Of a stretch of 64,000 nt of DNA, positions 12,656-26,100 are shown in pieces. The number at the start of each line of letters is the position of its first letter. Position 1 is the stretch's first letter. Source of the DNA: Symsagittifera roscoffensis (Eukaryota > Xenacoelomorpha > Acoela > Convolutidae). The DNA lies in the NCBI RefSeq assembly GCF_963678635.1, contig NC_087062.1:30404833-30468832 (forward strand), written 5' to 3'. Position numbers and translations under genes: made by a program. The notes under the pieces were generated by a model. That model saw only the letters and a program-made list of their open reading frames with translations. It had not been told where the DNA came from and did not search any database.

Positions 12656-15600
12656 TCTTGGTGATTTGTTTTTGTTTATATTTCAAGAAAAAGTCGTAAA
12701 AATAGTTCACGCTCAATTGTGTTTTTCGTGTTTTGATTTGTGATTTTTTTTAAAGTTCAGTGCACTCCCATTGTTAAAACGAGGGCAAACTCTATTATCG
12801 AACAGCAAAAGGGTTAAGGTCACAATAAGCGTAATCGACTTCCAATTTCGAAAATGTAAATTACATATCAGATTTCCCAGCGAAGTAAAAGTTTATCTAT
12901 TGATCCAGTTTTCTAAAATTTGGTTAATTTTAACAAAAAAGTCTCCATCATAAAATTTTTTACAAATTCTAAGCGCTTTAAGGCCGTCTATCTTTTTCTT
13001 CGACTTTCAAAAATTGAGGGTTTTCGAAAAAAAAAAAACATTTTTTTTTTCAGTTTCCTTGCGTTCTTTATTCTATTCAAGCTGTCAATAGGCTATTCCC
13101 ATAGCTTTTTTTGTCAAACTATCTATTCAGACTTTCCAAAACAAAAGTCTTTAGAAAATAATTGACCTACAATATGGAAGTTCCTGTCAGTGTTTCGGTG
13201 GCTGAATTTCAGTTTTAGGTTTTAGCCATCTATATAAAATCACATTAAAGTCTTCGAAGCTTTCAGCGTACCTTTTGAAGTTTTTTGTGACACATTTTTT
13301 GTAGTTTTAACTAGCCACCGTTTTTTTTCTATTTCATTTGCACATCGCGTAAAATTCTAATTATTATAGCTCAAAAATCAATCACTAGGATGCCGTGTCT
13401 CCTTATTATAGCTCAAAAGAATTGGCAAAAAAAACACTTCACGCAATTAGCACAATTGAATAATTTCAAAAAAAAACATGGAGATGATCGTGTTAGCACA
13501 ACCGGTTAGAGCCCAAAATTCATCGTATTGCGACACTGAAAATGGAGCATAATTTTTCATAATGCTTGGTTCTGGTTGAATAAAGTCAAGAAATGCGAAG
13601 GACAACTGAAACTGAATTGTAAACATAATAGCTCATTCAACGTTTGGATAATTTTTGGGCCGCATAGCAAAAAAGATCTGGCCAACCTTCTTGTTAATTT
13701 TCTCAAATATTGAAACCAGGCGAAAAAGTCAGCGATTTTAGATAAAATGTTGACGAACAATGATTTTTGAAAAAGTTCATAATTTTTCTGCAAAGTTTCT
13801 ATTATGATGACAAGGGTAGCAATGATGGATTGAATGAAGCTTCAAGTTCGTAGGTAAGAATGAGTGTGAAGGAGTAAAGGGTCTTTTAGTTATTCTGCCC
13901 CAAATTCAGATTTTTGAGATTTTGTAAATTTCATTGTATAAATGCACAGAACAACACACTGATAACACCATAACACTGGTTGGTTTGTTTAATACAAATG
14001 AAATCAATTTATTGTTTTTTCCACTTCTGACCAGATCGAATTTCAAGATGAGGTGAAGGTGATCATTTTCTAGAGCCATTTTCCGTGTTTTTTTATGATT
14101 TGAGTAGAAATTTGCAGCATACTTTAAATAAATCTGAAAATTTTACGAAACATTTTTCATTGTTGATTAATTCGGCTTATTATTAAGTCGACTTTGAAAT
14201 GTGAGCAAAACATTTTGAGATGATACTAAATTTTGATTGGCTAATTCTAACCAATCAGATTGAAGCAAAGCAGAATAACTATTTACTCAGAATAAAAATT
14301 AGCAAAAATTGTTCGGATCATCGTGGCTAAAAAGTTGAAAACTGACTGAATAAAAAACATGCCGAGCTCAAATATTTCGCTTTTTTCGAAAGTCGAAACG
14401 AAAAACACTTTGGGGAACTGATTTTGCAAAAAGAGCTAGAATTTCATGCTTATGTTTAATTAAGCCTAATTGGCATTTTGAATAAACTTTTTTACAGAAA
14501 ACCAATTGCTGATTGTTTCATTTTAGAAAAAACGTGCAGCTGAGGATAAGATAAGGAATGAAATTACACATAACCTTTTGTTCTACAAAACTTGAGAATT
14601 ATAAACTGATAAAATTTAAGTCAAAATCTTTGAGTGGTGAAATAAACTTCACAAAAAAGTTGTAGCCGATGAGAAAAGAACCATATTTTGTGGATCAGTT
14701 AAAAATGTCCGGGAAAAAATTCTAGAGTTTCTTAAATTTTTCATTAGCTGACTGTTCATCATAAATAAAAAGGTAACACCTTGCTTTCAAGAATAGTTTG
14801 TCCATCCAAACTGATGTTAAAATTTGTAATTTGACAATTTTTGTCTAAATTTCCATTTTTGTTTTTCAAGAAAGGATCATTGAACTAAACAAAGTGAAGA
14901 AAATTTCAGTAGGAAGCCGATACAAAAAAAGTTGCAATTGGGGGACCAGCATATTATTGATAATCGTCCAATTTAATCTGAAAACCCAAAATATTTAGAC
15001 TTGTTTTTCTCAACTCTTAGAGACTTTTAAAAAAAATTTAATCCCACTCACGTCTATTGTGGCTTGAATGCTATATGCTGTACCACGCTTGAGCAGCTAC
15101 AAGCTTCCTTTGAAATAGTCGAAATGGTTGAAAAAAAACTACCCTAATACATAATTTCTTTCCACTCGTTGAGTCTGGTTGAAACCACAAATTTTTAAAA
15201 AATAAATCTAAAGGCCAAAAGAGTTTTACTCTCAACAAAAAAATCTAAATTGATCCAACACGCTGCGAGTCAAAGACAAAATTTTATGCATACATGGGCA
15301 ATCTGAGATGCCTATGGTCATTGAACTAAATAAAACTTGGTTCTAGAGAAAATTCAACAAGATATCTGACGAAAACAATTATCGTTCAACGGAAGCAACA
15401 GTCAAAAAAACTCTACAAAAAATGCAATTATGCCGTGGGAGACAACCGAAAAAACTAAGTTTGATAATACTAGAGGGTGAGTAAAAAAATTAAAATATCT
15501 ATCGAAAATCTTTCTGAAAAACTTAACTGATCAGACCAATTTCGCTTGACACTTTTTCTTGAGTGATTTCATTTTTACAAGCGGAGCCAAGACTGAAAGG

Positions 15601-15970
15601 GCTTTGACTTGATACGACGTTTGTTTTGTTTTGTTTTCAGCTTTCTTAGAGGTAGCCATGTGGCTGTAACAGATTGGCAATACATGCTTGTAAAATTTTT
15701 CGTTTTTTGAAATTCAGGCAATTTTGGATTTTCAACGTTAATTTATGTTTCAATCACTGAAGCCGTTATTCAACATCTGAATTTCCGTATCAAGAATCCA
15801 ATGTGCTGTCGAGAAACGGATAAAGTATTTACACCTTGCAAATGAGAAAACTGTCCTCTAAAATTCTGATAATGGCCCTGAATACACTACCAAAACTTAG
15901 TAAATATGGTCAAGGCAGTTGGAAGCGTGAATAAACTCCAGAAAAACAAAAAACAAACACAACGTTTAAG

Positions 15971-16447
15971 GCCACTTTTTTGTTTAAATTAACCCACACT
16001 GAGAAAACTGGATCAATGCCTAAATTAGTCATTCCACTGGGAAATCTGTTCATTAAAATCCTTTTTCGAAACTAGAAGTTTATCACGGTTTTCGTGAGCA
16101 TAACATTTGCTGTTCAATAGTTTCCTTTGTTGTTAGTTTGGAAAAACGAAACTGGCGAAAAACAATACCTATCACATTATACAAAAATACTCAGTAAGCT
16201 GCAGAAAGCCTTTCCTAATCAGTATAATAACTCTTATAAAAGCAGAACAAAAATAACCCTTGTCCATTTGTCTGCAAAGGTTAACATTAAAACGTTTATT
16301 GTTCAACAATTTGTAAGCGTTTTTCATAAATGCTTATAAACTGACTTCAAAGAAAGCAGTCAGAAATTGGGGCGAAAGCAGCTAAATTAAAAAATTTTGA
16401 GACGAAAGCAGCTAAATCAAAAAATTTTGAAAACGTCGAGAAAAGCT
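15971..16447 (+). repeat. 0.48-kb direct repeat, copy 1
   Basis: Nearly identical to 18678-19152, from gccacttttttgtttaaatt to gaaaacgtcgagaaaagct, with scattered substitutions. It contains a 70-codon frame also present in the other copy, but without a recognisable motif. Probably an interspersed repeat or local duplication. Confidence 0.8.
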
Positions 16448-18677
16448 TGAATAAACTGTTTTATGTTTATGCTTGAATAAACTTGAACGCCTCTTCTAGC
16501 GGCAGTGATTGTTTTTCTTGTTACATTTTCCTCAAACTGAAGATCATTCGAGAAAAAATATGGAAATTTTATAAATGTATTTCTTCGCGAATTTTTAAAA
16601 ATATTTTCTCTGAATAAGTCTGTCTTGCTTCTGTCCTATTTTCTTTCTGCTTCTTTAGAAAGTCAAAAATTTTATTTTTGAAAAATCGGAAAAAAAATTA
16701 TTTACAAAAACGTCCATATATTTGCTCGAATGATCTTATGCTCGGAAAGTATGCCATGGAAACAAATCACTGCCATTATAACAGCCTTCCAATTTACTCA
16801 CCGAGCGGTAAATAAATCAACAATACTTGGGTAGAAGCCAGTTGAGCCGAAAACAAATGATGTCACGGAAATTTTGAGCTGTGTTACTATAATCTTGAAT
16901 TTCGTCATTTTCCGCTCTGTTCTGTGAAACACAAGAAAGCAGAACACTATTTTTAACATTTTAACTGACGTAAAATGAAATAACCAAGTCATTTTACGAA
17001 AAGTGGAACCATTTCAGCACTGAAAATGCAGATAATAAGCACATCATTACAAAAACTCAAAATTAGTTAACTTCCAGACTACAGAAGACTTTTAAAAAAA
17101 TTTAAATTGCAGGTCACTAAGCCGATAAAACCTAAGCCGAGCCATTTGATGCCTATTACACTTTTTAGGTATCAGATTTACTAAATTACAGAAGCAAATA
17201 ATAAACTGGTAACAGCGCAAGACATTTCGCAACTAAGCCGACAAAAAAAAGCAGACAAAATCGATAGTTTTTTGGAAGTTGAATCTTTACTTTTTGAAAA
17301 AACACGTCTTTGATCCTGTGAAATTTTGTTGGGTTTCTTACCTTTCTATGGAGTCTTAGTTTGTAAAAAAGTAGTCTGTTTAAAATAAACCATTTTGAAA
17401 ATTGTTGTTTGTTTTTCTGAAATCATTTCTTTTTTCTCTTTGTTTGTTGATTCGGCTTTTCTTTTGCTTCAGCAATTTTTTTTAGGAACAAATTCGTTTT
17501 TTTAGCTCTTGCATTTTTCAGTTGATATGCAACTTTTTTCTAGGTTACTCAGAACTCGGTAGCATTGCTGGGAGGTTGTTTTGTACTTGTTGCTACAAAA
17601 AACTAAACTTTTTTGCTACCAGTTAGAGAAAGTTCCAATTCCATTTCCAACAACTGGCTATACAAATATCTATTTAAACAATAAGAGGCCAAACTATTCA
17701 CTTGATAGGTGCACAATTTCGTGTCTGTATGTTTCTGGATTCCAGAGACAAGTCTTTAAACCTGTAAAAATTTAGTCGGAGCGGTCAAAGAGAAAGGAAG
17801 AACAAAAGGAGCAACAAAGGGAGCGTCCTTGTTGCGGAAGCCGATTGCAGTTCACAAAATACAGTTTGGCCTCGTAATGAAGCTTTTTCGAAAGTTTTTC
17901 AAATTTCTATGTTTACTTCTTTACAATTAATTACTTTTGCAGTTGTCCCTCAAACCAAAGAATTTTCAATTTCATCCCAATAAAACTCAGCAATTGCTTT
18001 TTGTGATGTATCGAATGTTTGCGAAGACGAAGATCCAATGTTTAATTTTGTGTGACTCTTGCGAATTCATTTGACTCGGTTATCACGGAATTTCAAAGAA
18101 CTTCGATAAACTTCTGACTCTCTTGTGACATATTTGATAAAATTATATATTTGTTTAAATCATGACGAGCAACTTGTCTTTCTTCAGTATCAATTATTAA
18201 TTGAAACTGTCAAAAAATCATTTTTCGGACTGGACGATTAGTTAACCGCAGTAAGAGTTATGTTTTGATTATTACATGTTATCTAGACAGTCGAAACTCT
18301 TTCGAAGCCGTAAATTTCAGTGTTGAGGAAATTTATTTCTCTTCAAAGAATTTCTTCACCTCAAAATTTACGTTTAGCTTTTTTTACATAGCTTTCTACA
18401 TTCTAGTTGGATTATGTTTTCTATTTTTTTTCAGAGCGGCTGATAATGTCATAAATGGGGTTTTGATAGCTTAAAAATGCTGCATGTCTCGTCCATGAAA
18501 GGGAAACTCCCTAAAATATCATTAGACTTTCATACAAAACATTGCCAACAGACAGTTGGAAAAGAGTCAATAAACGCAAGAAAACAAAAAATCACTTGTT
18601 TGTTGAAAACTCTCGAACTTCATAGAAAAACTCAGATGGCCGTAAAGCTGTTTGAATTTCTAGAGCAATTTAATAAA

Positions 18678-19152
18678 GCCACTTTTTTGTTTAAATTAAC
18701 CCACACTGAGAAAACTGGATCAATGCCTAAATTAGTCATTCCACTGGGATATCTGTTCATTAAAATCCTTTTTCGAAACTAGAAGTTTATCACGGTTTTC
18801 GTGAACATAACATTTGCTATTCAATGATTTCCTTTGTTGGTAGTTTGGAAAAACGAAACTGGCGAAAAACAATACCTATCACATTATACAAAAATACTCA
18901 GTAAGCTGCAGAAAGCCTTTCCAAATCAGTATAATAACTCTTATAAAAGCAGAACAAAAATAACCCTTGTCCATTTGTCTGCAAAGATTAACAACGAAAC
19001 GCTTATTGTTCAACAATTAATAAGCGTTTCTCATAAATGCTTATAAACTGACTTCGAAAAAGCAGTCAGACATTGAAGCGAAAGCAACTAAATCAAAAAG
19101 TTTTGAGACGAAAGCAGCTAAATCAAAAATTTTGAAAACGTCGAGAAAAGCT
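18678..19152 (+). repeat. 0.48-kb direct repeat, copy 2
   Basis: Second copy of the 15971-16447 segment, in the same orientation, 2.7 kb downstream. Flanking sequences differ abruptly at both ends, so the shared block is a discrete unit. Confidence 0.8.
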
Positions 19153-20111
19153 AGACCTATCAAAGTTTTCATCTCTTTGTTTTGAATATAACTCAATAAT
19201 AAACATGAAAATAAGACAATTGAAAGTTACACTTGCATCGAAGCAAAGCGGTAACAATGCCGAAAGTTTGTGAGCACACAACCAATGAGCCAAAAAAACT
19301 TTCAAAAATTATAAATTAAACCCTAAAAAGACTCACACGCATAAGAAACTTGTTTCGCTCATTGAGCGATGCAATATCATGCCACTAAACCGGTTAAGTA
19401 TGAGCCGGAAAAAATTAAGCCGAGTAAACGAAAAAAATCAAAAAAAAACGAATTAAACCCGAACCGGAGTTGGTGAACTTGAAACCAACTAAAAAGAGAA
19501 TTATTGAACAGAACGGTTAAATGAAATGAAAACATGCTCAACATATGGAAAAAAAATGCTCACTCAAATTATCCGTACATTTTCATGCATAAGCCAACAC
19601 AGCTGAAGGCTGTTTTAATTTAGACTCCTACAATTGTTTAAAAACTTATTCGTTTTCAATATTTAAACTTTTCTAATATATCTAAAAACGATACAATAAA
19701 ATTAATGAACTGCAAACCATACCAAAACCGAAAACCGCATTGCTAATACGTTTCAAATCCAGTTTCAGCGGGAAAATGTCATTTAATCGGTATAAATTGT
19801 AAAATTGCTGCTTGATTAACATAGGTACCTTTGAAAAGTTCCTAAAAAGATTGAATTCATTGCCTTTACACAAATGTTATTTTTATGAGAAAACTAAGAA
19901 GATCTAATGATGACGATTACAGTAGAACCTCACAAAGCCTTTATCAAACTAAAGACTGAATTAATTAGCACAAAAAACAATGTAGTCAAATTTAAATCAA
20001 CAAAAACACTCGGTCAAAACTTAGACAATCATAAAAAGTCATTGGACAAACCTATAAACAATTTTTTAAGCGTCACTTTGAAATGTTTTACTTCAATTCA
20101 GTTTTTTACTT

Positions 20112-23100
20112 TTACTTGTTCTGTTCTTGATTATTTTGCATGAGAGTAGTTCTCCTATATCTGCTAATAGCATTCAAAACTGTTTCCTCCATGTTGTAGG
20201 AGCTGTAACTATTCACCGTGTTTCTTCTGAAACTGTCATGCGATTCATTACTTTGTTCTAAATTCTGCACAAATTTTGAGCCACTGTCGAAAACAGACTC
20301 ATCGTGAATATTATCGTCTCGTAATCTGACAAAAGTGTCGTTTTTACCATCTGGAGTATTAAATGAAAAAGATGATTCCTCGTCTTCCTGTTTTTTCTTT
20401 TTTGACAATCTTTGAAACGTGTCTTCGATGTCCAAAAACTTCGAGTTTCGAACTTCATTGACTGTATTATCTGCTTCATTTTCAAAATTCAAGGAGGAGT
20501 TGCTTTGGTGACTGACACTACTTGCAAAACTAAACGGGTCTGTGTTTTCGTCCACTAATTTGTTGAACGTCTTCGTACCAAAAATAGTCAATTCTGGATT
20601 TGATATTACAGAGTTCCCACTTGCATTGCCCATACTTGATAACGAAAACTCATCGCCTTTGCCTATCAAATTAGAGATTGACTTCTTAGGAGGAATCGGT
20701 CTGAATGCTTCCTTCGTAGTGAGTCTTGACATCCGACTAGAATTTGAGGACCTGGTTGTCATCATAGAGCCTGAAGCTGCTACTGTACAACGTCGGTTAA
20801 TTTCATTTTCGGCCTTTGACAGAGCCCTTTGCTCCTCGAAAATTTTCCCCAAATCTGGCTTCACAAACGTCTCACGTCTCACTATGGGTTTAAAATTAGT
20901 CGAGACTCTCCTTGATACCGGCGAGGGTGTCTTGGATCTCCGTCTGCTCCAGGAGCGAGACGTTTTACTCGTGTTAGCTACGGCCTCTTTAGACAGACTT
21001 GAGACTCTGCTAGGCATTATGGAACTGGAGATGCTTTTCTTGAACTGTTTGGGTCCCGAATTAACGGACAATGAGGAGCTTGAGTTGCTAGTTCGACTGC
21101 TGCTGCCTGATGCTGATCTCTGCTGAGTGTCTGTGGACAGCATTTTGGACACAGCAGAGACACCGTCAATGGTCTGCTTTCTTTTTCGGCCATTCAAATC
21201 AGTGATTGCAAATGTCGTCTGAAACAGTTTTCAGTCTAATTGTCAAAATTATTCATGATATAAACCAGCTACTTTAACTCAACATAACTTTTCTAATTGA
21301 CACTTTTTGTTCCATCATACGGGTAATGGTAAGAATTAAACCCACTCTACACCTTGTTTATCAAGCCATTTCAATTGTATTTTGACCTTAACTGTAGCTG
21401 GAGTTGCGGAAGAGGAGACACTTTGCTTATTTTTAGCTCTTGAAAAGAACCCGCCACTGGATTTGCTCCCCGAATCGCTGCTTGGCCCCACTCCTGTCGT
21501 CTTCTTTTTACCGCTACTTGCCCCTCCACTCTGTAGGGTGCTGACGAGGAACTTGGGTTGTTTGGCTGCCACAGTCCTTGAGTTCTGAGACTTACTCCAG
21601 ATCAACTTAACAAGAATAACCACAAGTTAAGTTATGAAAATAGAATTTCTGATAAGCTTTTTAGACACAATTTACCAGTTCTATTTTTCTATTTAAGTTC
21701 CAACACACCAAAGTTAACAGAGGATATAAAATGAAAGAAGAAGAAACAGAAAATACCAACGTCAATTCAAAAACCAATGTGTTGCCAATTAAAAAGAAAG
21801 TTATTTTACTTGTTTGACTTTGCTGCTTCTTGGCGTGACTGACTTCCTCTTTTTGGTCAAAGTCGCCGGCGGCGGCGCAGTCAATGTCTTGTCACCCTTG
21901 CTAGCCGGTATGGGAACCACTTTCGGTTTGGGCCTGTTATTCTGTTGCCATACAATCTTCTCCCCCGTGAATGGTGTCTTGCCGCCCATATTCTTTGTAA
22001 TGCCAGGTGTCTTTGGACTGATGGGTTTCATAATGGTGAAGTCAAGCAGCTGTTCAAAGTTGTCTCCGTTTATCTCATTTGCTGAGTTCGCTACGACTTC
22101 TGCCTTGGTGTTGAAGCAAGATGCCATTAGTGGTGTAACTTCTACATTGTCCATCACTGACCTCTGTAGGTTGGTGAAATTATGTAGCCATTGCTGAGTA
22201 GAAGGCAGAGAATCAGCTGCCTCAACTTCTGAAAAAAAAATTAAAAACTCAATTTCAGAGTGCGCGAAAGAACGGAAAGACTCATCCTATCCCTTTACCC
22301 ATTACCAGATGACGCGGTAATACTATAACGAGACCAACTTGAATTAATTTGAAATACTTCAAAATTTTTAGTCAACCGAAATCCACTGCTAAACAAGGAT
22401 AGCTGGTTGCTGCACAAGTAGCACTAAGTGTTCCCATCGGTTAGTATGCAAAAACAAAAAAAAATAAAGAAAAAAACATCGATCGAATATTTTCTTTAAA
22501 AAAAGTTTTTCACGTTTTATGAGCTTATTATAATTCAAAACGTATTACTGCCTTAAAATCAAAAACAAAGCATTCCTAAATATCCAGGTTTCTAATATTG
22601 AGGGCTAAAACATGTATGAATAAAAGCCTTTGTGCCATCAACTAACCAAAAAGAATGCTTCTTAGAAACTGAGCAATGGGTAAAAGTTTGTGGCTCTGCT
22701 GTGAGATGTGGTCCTGCTGTTTCTCTGAGAGACTTTTGAGGTGTTGGTTCTGGTGCAGGAGGTCGTTGATCTTGATCATCTGTTCCAGCACAAGTAACTC
22801 CTTCCGCAGATACTCCGCCTCTTCACTCAGTTCCCAAGTGGCCACCTCTCCCCACACACAACTGTACTCTTCTTCCACTTTTGCCATCTAAAAGAGCGAT
22901 TAGTTGATCAAAAAACCATCGCAAGAAAGAGCAAATATCAAATTCGACTAACAAGCATGTTTGGAAAACTCTTAATTTGATTCTGCACTCTCTTGGTAGT
23001 ATTCAGAGTGAACAAAAAAGTTTTAGCTACGCACTATTAGAGGTTTTGATGGTAGTTGGCAAAAAATAAACAAGAAGCAATTTCGAAAAAAGATTCACAA

Positions 23101-26100
23101 AAACACTCAATCGTTGTTAAGCTGAAGGATGCTCCACACTACGCCTTGAAAAAAATGTCTTCGGCTATGGTGAAATAAACACAGAGTGGAAACTGCACTT
23201 CGTATACACAAGCTTTCATCTCAGATTTGCCAGGGTAGATTTAGAGAAAAGTCATGAAGTTAACAAAAAACGAGCAAGTTTTCCCAAATTGTGAGTGAAG
23301 TTGTGCAGAAAAATTCACATAATCTATTCTTTCGATTAAACTTTTAAACCTCAGATGGCAGAGTAGTTTTTGAGTAAAGGAGAAAGTTTCCAAACAACAG
23401 TCAACATTTGGATATTTTCTCGGACAAAAAACTTTTTCTACCAAAATAAGGGCGTACCAGTTTATACAATGGAGATCCTCTTTTGATTGAAACCCTCATC
23501 TATGGGTCTAATAAGCGTCTCAAAAAATGATCAAACATTTTTATAATACCTGTTTTTATCAAACAGGAAACAGCCACCAATTTAGGAATAAAATGCTATG
23601 AAGAAAAAGTTAACCAGACAAACACTTATTCTGTTATCAAACACTTATTCTGTACATTTTTTCGATAGCTATAGCAATTTGAGACGCTTTAAAACAGTCA
23701 GAAGGCCAGTACCTTCTGTGTGAGATTGCTTTTCTTCGCAGTCAACAGTAGCATCTTCTCTTTGATCACTTCGTCTTCATTCTGTAGACTGATCAGTCGT
23801 CTCTCTTGTTCGTCGTCCTCTGACGAGAACACAGACACCAATTTCTTCATCTGGTCCACAAAATGAAGAGACATTTTGTGCTGCTTCTCTTCACTTTCTA
23901 TCTGCAACATACTTTTCCTCAGCTGTGCTCTCTGCGTGTGGGTAGATTTGATCTTGCTCAGGATCTCCTTGACTGACAGTCTGGCTTCTATGTTTGTTAT
24001 GCTTCTGGATCCCCGTCTGCTACTCACCGCACCACCACTCACTGTAGACAGCCTCTTTTTGGGTTCCCCACTTGAATCATTTTGTTCACTCGCATCCAGT
24101 ACACTGGCCTAAAAAGTGGGAAAGACCTTGTTCGTAATAAATACTCTTAACACACATCATGCTTGACAAGAAAACTGGAAAAACATCACAAAAAAGTTTT
24201 TTTTTCATATCTAGACAAAACTTTTCGAACAACCTTTATACGAAACTCCGTATTTTTTGTCTGACCCTTAAAATAATTCGACTACCTTTCAAGCTTCGAG
24301 CGCTAAAATCAAGCAGATTTTCTTGACTGGCTTACAAGGCTTGGTCGTGTTTAAACCTATATGAAATTGCGTGACTCTAAGCTAAAATCGCCGTTAAGGT
24401 TCAAAACCGCGGGGTGAAGAGCTAAAATACGCAACATACCTTCTCCTCTGCACTCTTCAGTTCCTCTCTGAGGGTGTTAATCTGTGAGTTGAGTCTCTCG
24501 TTCTCCTTCTTTAATGTCTCGATGATATTCTGGTACTTGCCCACGTGTTCTGTGATGTTCACCGTCTCCTTCTTCAACTGCGACTTAATACTCTTTGCCC
24601 GCAATGCATACTTTAGGGTATTGAACGTATCTAGAATACATTGATGCAACTTAAAATATCTCGACAAGATTAAACTATCCAGGCCACCCCCAGATGTTTT
24701 TTTTCCGACTTATTCAATTTATTCAGTTTTTTGTGCGTGTCATGGGGAGAGGAACAAAAATGGCTTCAAAGAACTTGCACAAAGAACAAAATGCAAAGAA
24801 AAAATGCACAACAAAAATGCAAAATGCACAACTAATTTGAGACTTTTCTCGGAGCTTGAAACACTGAGCCTAATGTACTCGTTCTTTTGACTCGCTCTTA
24901 AGCAAAAGTTTCAAAACCGTTTTTTTTCACTGAGAAAAAGTTTTGCAATTTTTCAAACCTCGATCTAATCTCAATTGAAAGGTTTTTAAAGTATATCACT
25001 CAAATCATTGCTATGAATATTTGAGGCATCTGGCTTTCCGTGAAATTGTAAGAAGAAAATTAAAATCACATGACGACGAAGTTCCTTACCAAGAGCAAAA
25101 GTCAAAATTCTTAGTTAAATATTTTGAACTCGTTCGTAGGACTAAATTTTTCTGGAATATGTGCATGATAATGACAACTATTAGATTCGTTGGGACATCG
25201 AAGTTGCATCTCTTAGCTTTCAAGCAAGAAAATGAACGAAAATGTTTTCATGTTTGTTCTATTTTTTTACCACTATTTAAGATTCACGCTTGAAGTTTTG
25301 ACATATGATGGATGAAACTCTTTTTCTGGACAATAGCCGGATAAAAACCGAAAGAAAATGTTTCGAAGGCACCGTTTGGCCACTTAACTTGAGGGCGACA
25401 GAGAATTCTTCTTAGTGCCGAAAATTCCCCGTAAACAGCAAGTGGTCTGAAATTTTGGACCTGAAAATATTCGTTGGAAAGCTAAGGATCTCGACTAGGC
25501 CCTCTTGCAGGTTATGTTTCACATAAAAAGAGTTTTAAATTTTGAATTTTGCTAGTCGGCAATGCACTAAATCGGAGTTACTTTTTGTTTCGTAGCTGAG
25601 TAGTTTTTTGTATTCCTTTTCAAGTCAGGAAAAACGAATATGAGGGCCTAGCTGTGATCCTTAGATTTACAACGAATACTTTAAGGTCCAAAATTTCAAA
25701 CAGCTTGTGCTGTTTACGGATAGTTTTTGGTACTAAGAACATTTCTCAGTCGCCCTCTAATAAGGGGCCAAACGGCGCCTTCAAAACATTTTCTTACAGC
25801 TTTTATCCGGCTATTCTCCAGAAAAAGAGTTTCATCCATCATATGTCAAATTTTCAACCGTGAATCTTTGTTAGCGGCACAGAAAACGGTACAAACGTGA
25901 AAAAATTTTCATTCATTCTTTCTCTTGAAAACTAAACGTAGCAATTTCTAACCCCTGACTGTAGAAGTATTGCTTAAAATGTGTTTAGCGCCGAATGCGT
26001 TTGTTAATATCAACAAAAATGGATCATATAAAAACAATAAGCAATGATTTTTTTATTGTTGCTATGATTGTTTTTGAAACTGTAGAGTTCTGGCTCTAAC

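Larger units (their letters stand above)
11525..20111. other. 8.6-kb AT-rich spacer between convergent genes, no recognisable gene
   Basis: It lies between the 3' ends of the nucleotidyltransferase (+) and kinesin (-) genes. Open frames are short (60-101 codons), have low-complexity AT-driven composition and show no family motif on either strand. The recognisable structure is a foldback repeat at 12062-12655 and a pair of direct repeats at 15971-16447 and 18678-19152. Several words like taagccgacaaaa (17100-17260, 19380-19480) recall the SINE-like family at 35.9-38.1 kb. Confidence 0.6.

Noticed and set aside
20542-22197. Plus-strand ORFs of 194 and 127 codons opposite kinesin tail exons
   Set aside because: They are antisense shadows of the serine-rich kinesin exons.
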